Counted from the stretch's first letter, positions 9,607-17,921 are shown. The stretch is 32,543 nt of DNA from Bacteroidetes bacterium UBA7688 (GCA_002482815.1 DLGS01000062.1:1-32543), one strand, 5' to 3'. Made by a program: numbers and translations. The notes: a model not told the origin generated them from the letters alone.

Positions 9607-10277
9607 ACGTCCCATTTGTAGCCGCTTCCGTAAACAGTTTTAAGGTAATTCCCACATCCCGCATCAGCAAGTTTTTTCTTAAGGTTTTTAATATGCGCAT
9701 AAACAATGTCATAATTTTCTAACATATCGGCAATGTCTCCCAGTATGTGTTCTGCAAGGGCATTTTTAGAAATGACACGATTTTTATTGCTGATAAAATA
9801 CAGTAAAAGATCAAACTCTTTTTTGGTCAGCGAGACAAGCAATCGGTTGACCACTAGTTTTTTGGCCAGAATATTAATTTCCAGCTCGTGATGAATAATG
9901 ACATTAGTATTGTCAAAGCTTTTTCTCCTGATCACAGAAAAAATGCGGGCAGCAAGTTCCGGTAAATGAAAAGGCTTCGTTAGGTAATCATCCGCTCCAA
10001 TTTTTAATCCTTTTATCTTATCATCCAATGATCCTTTAGCAGAAATAATAACCACTCCATCCTGCTTTTTATTATCCCTAAGTGCATCAAGAATTTTCAG
10101 CCCGTCACCTCCTGGCAACATCAAATCAAGCAAGATGCAATCGTAATCATACAATTCAGTCTTTTCCATAGCTTGGGGAAAATTGATCGCGGTCTCGCAC
10201 AGGTATTGCTCTCCCGAAAGATATTCCGAGATACTTTGCGCCAGCTGTGGTTCATCTTCAATAATCAGGATTTTCAC
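9603..10277 (-). CDS. OmpR/PhoB-family response regulator
   Basis: 224 aa. The receiver domain (1-115) has the acidic pocket IIEDEP, phospho-acceptor Asp51 in LLDLMLPGGDG, a Ser/Thr switch at VVISAKG and the lysine in DDYLTKPFH. The C-terminal winged helix (about 128-224) contains LTKKEFDLLLYFISNKN, ISKNALAEHI and the closing LKTVYGSGYKWDV typical of the OmpR class. It overlaps the kinase start by 4 nt. The 14-mer ttaattcaggattt lies just upstream and suggests autoregulation (inference). Confidence 0.95.
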   Translation of the reverse strand: MKILIIEDEPQLAQSISEYLSGEQYLCETAINFPQAMEKTELYDYDCILLDLMLPGGDGLKILDALRDNKKQDGVVIISAKGSLDDKIKGLKIGADDYLTKPFHLPELAARIFSVIRRKSFDNTNVIIHHELEINILAKKLVVNRLLVSLTKKEFDLLLYFISNKNRVISKNALAEHILGDIADMLENYDIVYAHIKNLKKKLADAGCGNYLKTVYGSGYKWDV

Positions 10278-10294
10278 AACCCAAAGTAACAGTC

Positions 10295-10308
10295 AAATCC
10301 TGAATTAA
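10295..10308 (-). promoter_or_regulatory. Second copy of the shared 14-mer, upstream of the response regulator
   Basis: Exact match to the 14-mer in front of the receptor gene. On the minus strand the stretch ttactttg follows 8 nt later, close to the Bacteroidota -7 consensus TAnnTTTG but not a full match. Confidence 0.4.
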
Positions 10309-10372
10309 TTTAGAACTGCCAACTATATCATACTTTCAAAATAACTTTTAGCAGACCATGTTATGCCTTTTA

Positions 10373-10453
10373 GGTTCATTTAAACCCGTCTGAACGAATC
10401 GTCTTCATTCATTAAAGAAGTCCTACCCAGTTCAAACCATGAAGTCTGGTGCT
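10373..10453. repeat. Direct repeat Y-X, copy 2 (right of the two-component genes)
   Basis: Motif Y (10373-10389) and motif X (10434-10453, 20 bases identical to copy 1) have the same orientation as the left copy but the reverse order. Stop codons interrupt the reading frame seen in copy 1 (GFL*ELSTRLHG), so this copy is more decayed. Together the two copies bracket the regulator, kinase and receptor genes. Confidence 0.55.
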
Positions 10454-10499
10454 TAATTCTTACAGAAATCCATCATTAAAGAATATTTCATTCTAAGCT

Positions 10500-11117
10500 T
10501 TAATATCTTCTAAAGCTGCAAAAAAGAAAATTTTGAACTGTATTGAAGGGGGTGACATGATTTTCTGTAACGCATTTGATACGCATAAAAGAGGCCTCAA
10601 ATCTGTTACTCATAGAGGTTTCATTGTACTGCTTAATTTCTAAACCACTACATTTTTCTGGTCCGTTTTCAGAGAAAGTTCCTAAAACTAAATATCCATT
10701 ATCGGAGATTCCTGATTCAGCAATCGCAACATATTTATCTACCGCATCAGGATTTGTGAGAAAGTGGAATGCTGCCCTGTCATGCCAAAAATCAAACTTT
10801 AAAGGTGGTATAAATTCAGTAACATCACTTACAACCCAATGAACCAAATCCGCCTTTACTCCTAAACGAATTTTGGCTTTTTCCAAAGCTGATGAAGAAA
10901 TGTCCAGCACCCAAATATTGGTATAGCCCTTATCTAAAAGCGCATCAACCAGGTTACTGTCGCCCCCACCAATATCTATGATGTTTGCTGAAAGTGGAAG
11001 CTGAAATAATTCCAAAAATTCCATTGATGTTTTAGGATATTCCTGAAACCAGCTTACTTCGTTTGATTGCTTGGTCGTGTATACTTTTTCCCAATGATTT
11101 CTATTGTTGTCAATCAT
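10500..11117 (-). CDS. Class I SAM-dependent methyltransferase
   Basis: 205 aa with a Rossmann methyltransferase fold. Motif I is NIIDIGGGDSNLVDALLDKG (about 45-64), the acidic ribose-binding residue is in WVLDISSSAL, and motif IV lies around FDFWHDRAAFHFL. The N-terminus HWEKVY...EVSWFQEYP matches the methyltransferase_25/TehB-like type. Its substrate cannot be read from sequence. In this setting, next to a metal ATPase, it could serve metalloid or thiol detoxification, but that is only inference. Complete, single gene, no frame damage. Confidence 0.85.
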   Translation of the reverse strand: MIDNNRNHWEKVYTTKQSNEVSWFQEYPKTSMEFLELFQLPLSANIIDIGGGDSNLVDALLDKGYTNIWVLDISSSALEKAKIRLGVKADLVHWVVSDVTEFIPPLKFDFWHDRAAFHFLTNPDAVDKYVAIAESGISDNGYLVLGTFSENGPEKCSGLEIKQYNETSMSNRFEASFMRIKCVTENHVTPFNTVQNFLFCSFRRY

Positions 11118-11187
11118 AAAAACAGTTTTAAATAGTTAAAGTGTGGCATAAATTTATAAGAACTTTTATACAATAGAAATTTATGAA

Positions 11188-11396
11188 TTATTGCCTTTTT
11201 CTTTCAACCATCCTATTGGCTTCAGGTCGTAACCAAGCTAAATAACTCGGTTTCAAACAATTCAGTTAGTAAATAAAGGCAAATTGACTGTGCCCAGGAT
11301 ATGGCCATGTTCAAAGTCAGCAATTGAACGAACATCGGCTAAAGCTATATTTTCATTAAGAAGCAGGAAATCATTGATTGAAATAGGCTTGACCAT
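11188..11396 (-). pseudogene. Truncated rhodanese / MnmH (SelU) N-terminal relic
   Basis: A 44-codon frame (11396 to TGA at 11262-11264) reads MVKPISINDFLLLNE...DVRSIADFEHGHILG...LPLF and stops. This is the start of a rhodanese domain. The spacing DVRS..aDFeHGHI.G..NLPLF is that of tRNA 2-selenouridine synthase (MnmH), normally about 350 aa. The catalytic Cys loop and P-loop domain are missing. A second short frame follows (to TAA 11188-11190, ending LAWLRPEANRMVERKRQ), which is not recognisable as MnmH. Best read as deletion debris between the methyltransferase and the metal ATPase. Confidence 0.55.
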
Positions 11397-11452
11397 TGTG
11401 TGGCAAATATATAGCAGTTAAAATCTGAAATGGCGAATCGTAATGAAGCGTA

Positions 11453-13501
11453 TTAAAATTTCATTTTTTGTATCCTCACTGCATTTAGTATGGCCAGCAA
11501 CGCCACTCCAACATCCGCTATAACCGCTTCCCAAAGAGTGGCAACACCACCTGCACCTAAAATAAGGACGATTATTTTGACTGCCATTGCAAGGAAAATA
11601 TTTTGCCAAACTATACGCCTTGTGATCTTCCCAATTTTAATTGCATCAACAATTTTACCTGGCTGGTCATTCTGAATTACAATATCTGCTGTTTCTATGG
11701 TTGCGTCACTTCCAAGCCCACCCATTGCAATACCGGCATCGGCAAGCGCTACAACAGGAGCATCGTTTACACCGTCTCCGGCAAATGCAATTTTCAATCC
11801 TTGTTCTTTCAATTGCTGTATTTTTTCAACTTTTCCTTCCGGCAATAGGTCGCCAAAAGCTTCATCAATACCAATTTCTTTTGCGACTTTGTCAACAACG
11901 CTTTGCTTGTCACCGGACAGCATCACTGTTTTAATTTTGAGAGTATGCAAATCGCTAATTGCTGATGCCGCATCTTGTTTTATTTCGTCGGCAATAGTTA
12001 TATATCCGGCATATTTTTTGTCGATGGCAACCGTAACTATAGTATCAATTATTTCTTCAATTTCTTTAGGATAATTAATATTGAACTTTTTCAGCAGTTT
12101 AAGATTTCCAGCCAAAATTTCTTTCCCGTTAACCTTGCCTTTTAGCCCATGGCCTGCTATTTCCTCAACTTCAGTAGCTGTTGGAAATACTCCTTTTTCT
12201 TTTGCAAATAATACAACTGCTAAAGCAACAGGATGCGTGGAGTTTGCTTCTATTGCTGCGGTAAGATTAATAAGCTCATCTTCATTTCCCGATTCTGCTT
12301 TTACAATCCGGACCTTAAAAACACCTTTGGTTAAGGTGCCTGTTTTGTCCATAACAACGGCATTAATGTTAGTCATCACATCAAGGAAATTACCACCCTT
12401 AAAGAGTATCCCATTCCTTGAAGCAAGGCCTATTCCCCCAAAATAACCAAGAGGTATGGAAACAACTAACGCGCAGGGACAGCTGATAACAAGGAATACC
12501 AAGGCACGATAGAACCACACATTGAAATCATATTGGTCGACTAAAAAATACGGCGCCATACATACAGCTACAGCAAGGATGAAAACAATTGGCGTATATA
12601 TTTTTGCAAACCGGGAAATAAATAATTGCGTTTGTGACTTGCGTGCAGTAGCATCCTGCACCATTTCCAATATACGACTTAGCTTACTGTCCTTAAATAA
12701 AGCTGTAACTTTTACTTCAGCGACAGTATTCAGATTAATCATCCCTGCAAGCACTGTTTCTCCTTTTCGCTTCGTATCCGGCTAGCTTTCGCCTGTCAGA
12801 GCCGCGGTATTAAATGCTGCATTTTCAGAAATTAATTCTCCGTCCAAAGCCAGTTTTTCTCCGGGTTTTACTTGAATTACTTCCTCAAGATTAATGTCAG
12901 AAGGTGCCACAACCATTGTTGCTCCATTTCGAACTACAGTTACAGAATCTGGCCTGATGTCAAGTAAGGCTTTGATGCTTTTCTTCGCATTGTTCACAGC
13001 TGTATCCTGAAACCATTCTCCAATGCAATAGAATACCATTACAGCCACACCCTCAGTGTAAGATCCAATTACAAATGCGCCAACCGTTGCCACACTCATC
13101 AAAAAGAATTCATTGAAAATGTCGCCTCTTTGTAATTTGCGAAAAGCCAATCCTAATACACTGTGGCCGGCTAAAATGTAAGCAATGAAATTTAAGCCAA
13201 ATAGGTAAATATTATTCAACTCCTTACTGATTGATATTTTGGCAAGTAGGGTCGGGAAACCTCTATACTGAAAACCATATTCCCATACCAGTAATACTAC
13301 TAAAATCAAAAGTGATAAAAGAAGATCCCAATGAGTTTTCCATCCTGAACTTTCTTCTGCTGCGTCTTCGTTATGGTCTTCCTCATTAACAGACTCGCTG
13401 TCATCTCTGATCTTATCGGGCAGAGGCTTATTTTGTAAGATAATATTTGTTCCTTCTTTCATTTTAAGATGCCCCACATCTGAACAACATTCTTTTGACA
13501 T
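11453..13501 (-). pseudogene. Zn/Cd/Pb P1B-type ATPase interrupted by an in-frame amber stop
   Basis: The same frame encodes 682 residues but codon 240 is TAG (12782-12784), just after the actuator motif TGES. Downstream the frame resumes PDTKRKGETVLAGMINL, exactly what the family has there, so a single base change explains it. Intact motifs: CPC in SCPCALVVS (metal-binding helix), DKTGTLTKG (phosphorylated Asp), HP in STHPVALAV and GDGVNDAP. The last helices carry AVK and ADVG, the Lys and Asp typical of the P1B-2 (CadA/ZntA-like) exporters. The N-terminus lacks an HMA domain and instead has CC plus an acidic, His-containing stretch. As written it would yield a 239-aa N-terminal piece; a GTG at 12754 opens a 433-aa C-terminal piece. 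Pseudogene, readthrough or sequence error cannot be told apart here. Confidence 0.85.
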
Positions 13502-13563
13502 AGTTATCTCTTTTAGATTATTTTATATACGCATTATATGCAATTTCGCCTCTTCCAGTAAAA

Positions 13564-13577
13564 TAGCTAATCAGCTA
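13564..13577. promoter_or_regulatory. Inverted repeat between divergent metal genes
   Basis: TAGCT-aatc-AGCTA lies in the 156-bp gap between the divergent P1B ATPase and the Cys-rich secreted protein gene. Its symmetry and position suit a dimeric repressor, but the half-sites are only 5 bp and no metal-responsive regulator gene is in the window. Confidence 0.25.
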
Positions 13578-13625
13578 CTTGATTATTCTGTAAACAAAAT
13601 AAAGGTAACCAGAAGCTAAAAAACT

Positions 13626-13652
13626 TTTGAATAAAGTAAATCGTTACCTTTG
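13626..13652 (+). promoter_or_regulatory. Bacteroidota-type promoter of the Cys-rich protein gene
   Basis: The -7 element taccTTTG (13645-13652) matches TAnnTTTG exactly. A TTTG at 13626-13629 lies upstream with a 15-nt spacer, shorter than the usual 19-21. The GTG start at 13658 is only 5 nt past the -7 element, so the transcript would be leaderless or nearly so. Confidence 0.5.
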
Positions 13653-13657
13653 TATTT

Positions 13658-13996
13658 GTGAAATATTTATGCGCCATACTTGCTTTTCTTGTGCTGACTT
13701 TGTCAGTTCAGCCGGTATGTGCCAGTATTAATTCTATCGACAATTGTTGTACCGAGAGTTCTTGCAACGAAAATCAGGATAGTGATTGCGACGATGAATC
13801 ACAAAAAGATTGTACTAATGGCTGTAACCCATTCCAAATTTGTGGCTGTTGCGCTTACGGCGTAGTTCCTGCTTTTCAGCCAGTCTTCTTGTCTTTATCA
13901 GAAATTATCTTTATAAAATCCTCCTGGGTACTATTAAATTCTCCATTTATTGAAGGACCTGTTTTAGGTTTTTGGCAACCGCCTAAGTTATCGTAA
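13658..13996 (+). CDS. Cys-rich secreted protein beside metal-resistance genes (DUF6660-like)
   Basis: 112 aa from a GTG start (no in-frame ATG nearby). Signal peptide: MKYLCAILAFLVLTLSVQPVCA. The mature part is packed with cysteines and acids (NCCTESSCNE, DSDCDDESQKDC, CNPFQICGCC), then a hydrophobic C-terminal tail. The layout resembles the small DUF6660-type proteins that precede TonB receptors and metal efflux genes in Bacteroidota; assignment is from memory of the pattern. A periplasmic metal-binding role is plausible but unproven. It begins the rightward block with the thioredoxin, HMA-like and receptor genes. Confidence 0.65.
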   Translation: MKYLCAILAFLVLTLSVQPVCASINSIDNCCTESSCNENQDSDCDDESQKDCTNGCNPFQICGCCAYGVVPAFQPVFLSLSEIIFIKSSWVLLNSPFIEGPVLGFWQPPKLS

Positions 13997-14064
13997 TTCT
14001 TGCGGATTATATACACTTTGCAGCATCAGCTGCGAATCATCTTTATTATTAATAATCAAGAAAA

Positions 14065-14586
14065 ATGACAAAGCACTTATTAAAGTGTTGCCTGTCAATT
14101 TGTGTTTTGCTCTGTGGTTTATCCCTTACAGGAAAAGCACAGCGTACGCTACCTTCTGTGGAAGTAAAAAACATGAATGGCAAAACAGTAAACCTGGCAA
14201 CGCTTAAAAACGACGGCAAACCTATGGTTGTATTTGCCTGGGAGATAACCTGTCAACCCTGCATTTCCGAATTTAATGCAATCGCCAAAGTATATGACGA
14301 ATGGAAAAAAGAAACGGGTGTTAAAATCATTGCTGTTTCTATTGACGATTCAAGAAGCTCTGCGAGAGTTAATCCACTCGTTAAAAGTAAAGGCTGGGAT
14401 TTTGAAGTTTACCTTGATCCTAACCAGGCTTTTAAAAGAGCAATGAACATAACCTATTGCCCCTATGTATTTGTTTTGGACGGAAAAGGCGAAGTTGTAT
14501 GGCAAAAAGGCGGCTACACTCCCGGAGACGATCTGGTCATTTACGACATTGTACAAAAGACCGCAAAAGGCGAAAAAATTAATTAA
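14065..14586 (+). CDS. TlpA/ResA-like periplasmic thioredoxin
   Basis: 173 aa with a signal peptide (about 1-25, cut after GKAQ). A thioredoxin fold of the AhpC/TlpA type follows: VVFAWEITCQPCISEF carries the redox pair Cys63-x-x-Cys66, the cis-proline is in ITYCPYVFVLDGKG, and the end is VVWQKGGYTPGDD. It would reduce or exchange disulfides in the periplasm, for example on its Cys-rich neighbours. It sits 18 nt before the HMA-like gene and reads as part of one operon with it and the receptor. Confidence 0.88.
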   Translation: MTKHLLKCCLSICVLLCGLSLTGKAQRTLPSVEVKNMNGKTVNLATLKNDGKPMVVFAWEITCQPCISEFNAIAKVYDEWKKETGVKIIAVSIDDSRSSARVNPLVKSKGWDFEVYLDPNQAFKRAMNITYCPYVFVLDGKGEVVWQKGGYTPGDDLVIYDIVQKTAKGEKIN

Positions 14587-14604
14587 TCTTAAAATCATTT
14601 TTTT

Positions 14605-14958
14605 ATGAAAAACTCAATCTCAATAATCATTGCATTTATTGCATCATTTATCTCTTTTGAAGCATCTGCACAAACTGCTGATAGCCTCAAAACAGCAACT
14701 ATTAAAGTAGCAAACCTTCATTGCAACAATGATATGCCAACAATTAAAAAGCAGTTGCAAAACCAGGAAGGCATTGAAGAAATAGCGTTCACAGAAATTA
14801 ATGGCGACAAATCCGTCTTTACTATTTCCTACCATACTTCTGCAATCAATCAGGAGCAGATAGAAAAAGCAATTGAAGCTACTCCCGGTTGCGACGATTC
14901 AGCTTCGCGCCCTTATAAAGTAAAAAAAGAAACGAACCGCAAAAAGAAAAACCAATGA
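14605..14958 (+). CDS. Secreted HMA-like (heavy-metal-associated) domain protein with a single Cys
   Basis: 117 aa. Signal peptide 1-22 (ends SAQ), then a ferredoxin-like HMA domain: TIKVANLHCNNDMPTIKKQLQNQEGIEEI...VFTISYHTSAINQEQIEKAIEATPGCD. The usual CxxC metal site is reduced to Cys40-Asn-Asn-Asp, so only one thiol remains in the loop. The C-terminal tail is very basic. It may be a periplasmic metal chaperone with altered coordination (inference). Its stop overlaps the receptor start by 4 nt (ATGA). Confidence 0.8.
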   Translation: MKNSISIIIAFIASFISFEASAQTADSLKTATIKVANLHCNNDMPTIKKQLQNQEGIEEIAFTEINGDKSVFTISYHTSAINQEQIEKAIEATPGCDDSASRPYKVKKETNRKKKNQ

Positions 14959-17201
14959 TCAGAACAATAGCAATAACAATCCTGCTATTGATCTCTTCCA
15001 CACTTTCTGCCCAAACAATTAAAGGAAAATTATTTGGTGAATCCGATAACGGCAAAGAAATATTGCCAGGAGGGACACTCAATTTTATAGGGACAACCAA
15101 CGCTGTTTCAGCAAATGAAAATGGTGTTTTTGAATTGTCTTTGGATGGAATTAGTGACAAGAGAATCATTGCAAGGGAATCAGGATATATTACCGATACA
15201 TTAGAAATAGGAGAAAAGACGTACCTATCTATTACGCTTCGAAGGAACGCCAATGAGTTAAAAGGTGTCACGGTAACAGATAGCCGTGCTGCATATATTT
15301 CAAGTGGTGCTATTAAAACAGAAGTAATCAATCAGCGCGAATTATCGAAAGCTGCCTGTTGCGACCTGGCAGGATGTTTTGGCACTCAGGCATCTGTTCA
15401 GCCACAAACAACCAATGTGGTGACGAACGCTCAGGAATTAAGAATATTGGGGCTTTCCGGAGTGTATAACCAGGTATTGTTTGACGGGCTGCCCATGATC
15501 CAGGGATTGAGTTATACGTATGGTATAAGCACCTATCCGGGAACCGTGGTGGATAATATTTATGTTTCCAAAGGAACTACTTCTGTGCTGCAAGGTTATG
15601 AAAGCATCAGTGGCCAGATCAATCTGGAAAGCAAGCAACCAGATAAGGCAGAGCGTCTTTACCTCAATGCTTACGTCAACAGTTTTGGCGAAGCGCACTT
15701 CAATGCCAATATCGCATCCTCTGTAGGAAAGAAAAAGAAATGGTACTCCTTACTGGCGCTTCATAGCGTTCAGCCCGCTGGCAAAGTTGATGGTAATAAA
15801 GACGGCTTTCTTGATTTGCCCCAGCTTACCAGATATATGGCTTATAACAAATGGAAGTATGGCAATGATAAGCTGAAAGGCTTTTCTACTCAGATTGGTT
15901 TGCGTATTGTCAGCGAAAAACGTACAGGCGGCCAAATGGCTTTCAATGCAAAAACGGACGAAGGGAGTAATACAATTTATGGACAGTCTGTCAATTATGT
16001 TCAGCCTGAAGCGTACGCAAAATCTACCTTTCGTTTTTCAGATAGGCACGCCATTTCTCTCGCTGTGTCCGGCTTTTACCACGATCAGTATTCGTGGTTT
16101 GGAACAACTAAATACGAAGCAAAGCAGCAGACTGCCTATATCAATCTGCAACACGAATGGCAATGGTACAGAAGGCATTCCTTAAAATATGGAATAAGCT
16201 ACCGTTACCAAAAACTGGATGAAACCATTTCATTTTCGGACAATACATTGGGCAGGACTTTTGCAGGAAATTACCAAACCAGGCTGAATGTGCCGGGCGC
16301 CTTTGCAGAAAATACATTCCACTGGCGTGATGAGAAAATTGTGCTGATTACAGGAGCAAGGCTTGATCACCACCAGCAATGGGGTTCTTATTTCACGCCA
16401 CGCACAATGCTTAAATATGCTCTGAACAGCAACAACACATTTCGTGCATCAGCAGGAAGTGGATGGCGGCAAGTTAATTTATTCAGCGAGCAGATTAATT
16501 TATTGGTTGGGTCAAGAAATGTGATTTTTGAAGAGCCATTAAAGCCAGAACAAGCTGTAAACTGGGGAGTGAGCCATACCTACAAATTTGAAGCAGGAAA
16601 AAATATTACAGGAACTTTAAGTGGTGACTTTTACAGCACGCATTTTACCAATCAGTTCTTTCCTGATTACGATACAGACCCGACAAAGGCTTTCATCAGG
16701 AATTTCGAAGGCGTCTCCCGTTCAAATGGATTGCAGTTAGAAGCTTCATTTATCTTTTACAAAAGATTTGAATTTCGCACGGCCTATAACTATCTTGATG
16801 TATACCGGGTAGAAAATAATAGTAAAGTGAGCCTGCCCTTTAATCCACGAAATCGTGCAATGGCAGCTATTTCTTATCGCACAAAAAATGACAAATGGCA
16901 AGCAGATGCAAATGTTCATTGGTTTGATAAAATGAGATTGCCCAATACCAGCAGTAATCCTGAAGCATACAGAAGACCGGATTATTCTGTGCCATATTCT
17001 ACACTCAATGTTCAGGCAACATTTCGCTGGAAAACTCTTGATGTTTATGCTGGTTGCGAAAATCTGATGAATTACAGACAATCCAATCCAATCATCAGTG
17101 AAGATAATCCATTTGGTAAATACTTTGATCTCTCATCTGTATGGGGTCCAACAAGAGGCAGGGAAATATATTTTGGTGTGAAGTTCAAAATTGAAAAGTA
17201 A
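14955..17201 (+). CDS. TonB-dependent receptor of the metal-associated type
   Basis: 748 aa. Signal peptide 1-19, CarboxypepD_reg-like domain about 20-98, plug domain about 103-225, then a beta-barrel ending GREIYFGVKFKIEK. The segment SKAACCDLAGCFGTQ before the plug holds Cys135, Cys136 and Cys141. The following NVVTNAQELRILGLSGVY and VSKGTTSVLQGYESISGQINL are characteristic of receptors found beside metal efflux genes in Bacteroidota. It would import or sense a metal complex across the outer membrane using TonB energy. It is translationally coupled to the HMA-like gene. Confidence 0.9.
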   Translation: MIRTIAITILLLISSTLSAQTIKGKLFGESDNGKEILPGGTLNFIGTTNAVSANENGVFELSLDGISDKRIIARESGYITDTLEIGEKTYLSITLRRNANELKGVTVTDSRAAYISSGAIKTEVINQRELSKAACCDLAGCFGTQASVQPQTTNVVTNAQELRILGLSGVYNQVLFDGLPMIQGLSYTYGISTYPGTVVDNIYVSKGTTSVLQGYESISGQINLESKQPDKAERLYLNAYVNSFGEAHFNANIASSVGKKKKWYSLLALHSVQPAGKVDGNKDGFLDLPQLTRYMAYNKWKYGNDKLKGFSTQIGLRIVSEKRTGGQMAFNAKTDEGSNTIYGQSVNYVQPEAYAKSTFRFSDRHAISLAVSGFYHDQYSWFGTTKYEAKQQTAYINLQHEWQWYRRHSLKYGISYRYQKLDETISFSDNTLGRTFAGNYQTRLNVPGAFAENTFHWRDEKIVLITGARLDHHQQWGSYFTPRTMLKYALNSNNTFRASAGSGWRQVNLFSEQINLLVGSRNVIFEEPLKPEQAVNWGVSHTYKFEAGKNITGTLSGDFYSTHFTNQFFPDYDTDPTKAFIRNFEGVSRSNGLQLEASFIFYKRFEFRTAYNYLDVYRVENNSKVSLPFNPRNRAMAAISYRTKNDKWQADANVHWFDKMRLPNTSSNPEAYRRPDYSVPYSTLNVQATFRWKTLDVYAGCENLMNYRQSNPIISEDNPFGKYFDLSSVWGPTRGREIYFGVKFKIEK

Positions 17202-17291
17202 GCAGCTTATTTGTTGATTTATGGCAATATGATACTAATATTGTGTAAGTATTTGTAAACTTATTACATGAATAATTTAAATTTTTAAACA

Positions 17292-17621
17292 ATGAGTAAT
17301 CTAGAAGCAATTTCCAACTTCAGGGAACAATTAAAAAATCCTACTCAACTGATGAACGGCGACATAAAATTCAACGGCCTGATCACGTATTATTTTGGCA
17401 ATAAAATACTTAAAGAAGCCTTAGCCGTTACAATAAGACTCACTACAATGGAACATGGTCAGGTGTCAATTGCAGACGGAGAGGAAATAAATTCTAATGT
17501 TGTACATATGGAATTCAATCCTGCCTTTCAAAATTATGAGTATATGAACGACTATTCGCTAAAGATTTCAGATAGATCAAATAGACTGGGACATTACGAG
17601 GTGAGGATTGTTGAGATTTAG
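17292..17621 (+). CDS. Hypothetical protein, 109 aa
   Basis: A complete frame from ATG 17292 to TAG with mixed polar and hydrophobic composition (MSNLEAISNFREQL...GHYEVRIVEI), no signal peptide and no membrane segment. It starts 90 nt after the TonB receptor and ends about 20 nt before repeat A1. I do not recognise a family. Confidence 0.55.
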   Translation: MSNLEAISNFREQLKNPTQLMNGDIKFNGLITYYFGNKILKEALAVTIRLTTMEHGQVSIADGEEINSNVVHMEFNPAFQNYEYMNDYSLKISDRSNRLGHYEVRIVEI

Positions 17622-17746
17622 ATTAAAAATGAGAAAAACAATTGCACTAAAAATTGCACTAAACCAATATTGCATTTCAATCACAGAAAGACAACTTTTG
17701 AAATTACAACAATTGAAAAGTGCTTGTTTTGAGCACTATAATGCAT

Positions 17747-17813
17747 TTATAGACGCGACTCAAAATCTTGTATTCGCAAGGATGTGCAGGTTCGATTCCT
17801 GTTCTGGGCACAC
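17747..17813 (+). pseudogene. tRNA-Leu(CAA)-like 3' fragment in repeat A1
   Basis: From a D-loop-like tagacgcg, through the anticodon loop ctCAAaa, a long variable arm (tgtattcgcaaggatg), a good T-arm (gcagg ttcgatt cctgt) and the acceptor 3' strand tctgggc followed by aca. A long variable arm with anticodon CAA identifies leucine. The 5' acceptor strand is absent and the anticodon stem does not pair properly, so this is a fragment and not a working tRNA gene. Confidence 0.6.
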
Positions 17814-17818
17814 TAAAA

Positions 17819-17852
17819 AAAAGGAGTTACGTTCATTCGTAACTCCTTTTTC
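17819..17852 (+). terminator. Hairpin terminator in repeat A1
   Basis: aaaggagttacg / cgtaactccttt form a perfect 12-bp stem around the loop ttcatt, followed by a T-rich run. In copy A2 two changes turn pairs into G-U wobbles, so the RNA stem is kept. Confidence 0.8.
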
Positions 17853-17921
17853 TTTTTAACTTTTTCAGCTTGCACTAAAAATTGCACTATTCCAGTTTTA
17901 GTGCCGAAGTAAGTCTCAGAA

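Larger units (their letters stand above)
17643..17852 (+). repeat. Repeat A, copy 1: tRNA-Leu-like 3' fragment plus terminator (attachment-site-like)
   Basis: About 210 bp repeated in the same orientation at 28507-28712. It opens with 35 bases identical in both copies (17643-17677), containing attgcact-like motifs in series. It continues into the 3' half of a tRNA-Leu(CAA)-like sequence (about 17747-17813) and closes with a hairpin. A further 19-base copy of the opening (tgcactaaaaattgcacta) follows at 17871-17889. The form resembles the footprint of an element inserted at a tRNA 3' end. The two copies enclose about 10.6 kb including the arginine operon. Confidence 0.8.

Noticed and set aside
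12782..12784. TAG decoded as pyrrolysine or another amino acid
   Set aside because: No Pyl genes or recoding element are visible, other genes end normally with TAG, and the surrounding protein family has no special residue here.
17727..17815. A complete, functional tRNA-Leu gene
   Set aside because: T-arm, variable arm and 3' acceptor are good, but the 5' half lacks a proper D-arm, acceptor strand and anticodon-stem pairing.
17608..17859. 83-codon plus-strand ORF over repeat A1
   Set aside because: It translates straight through the tRNA-like fragment and the terminator hairpin, and the similarity to the 28562-28759 ORF is explained by the DNA repeat.
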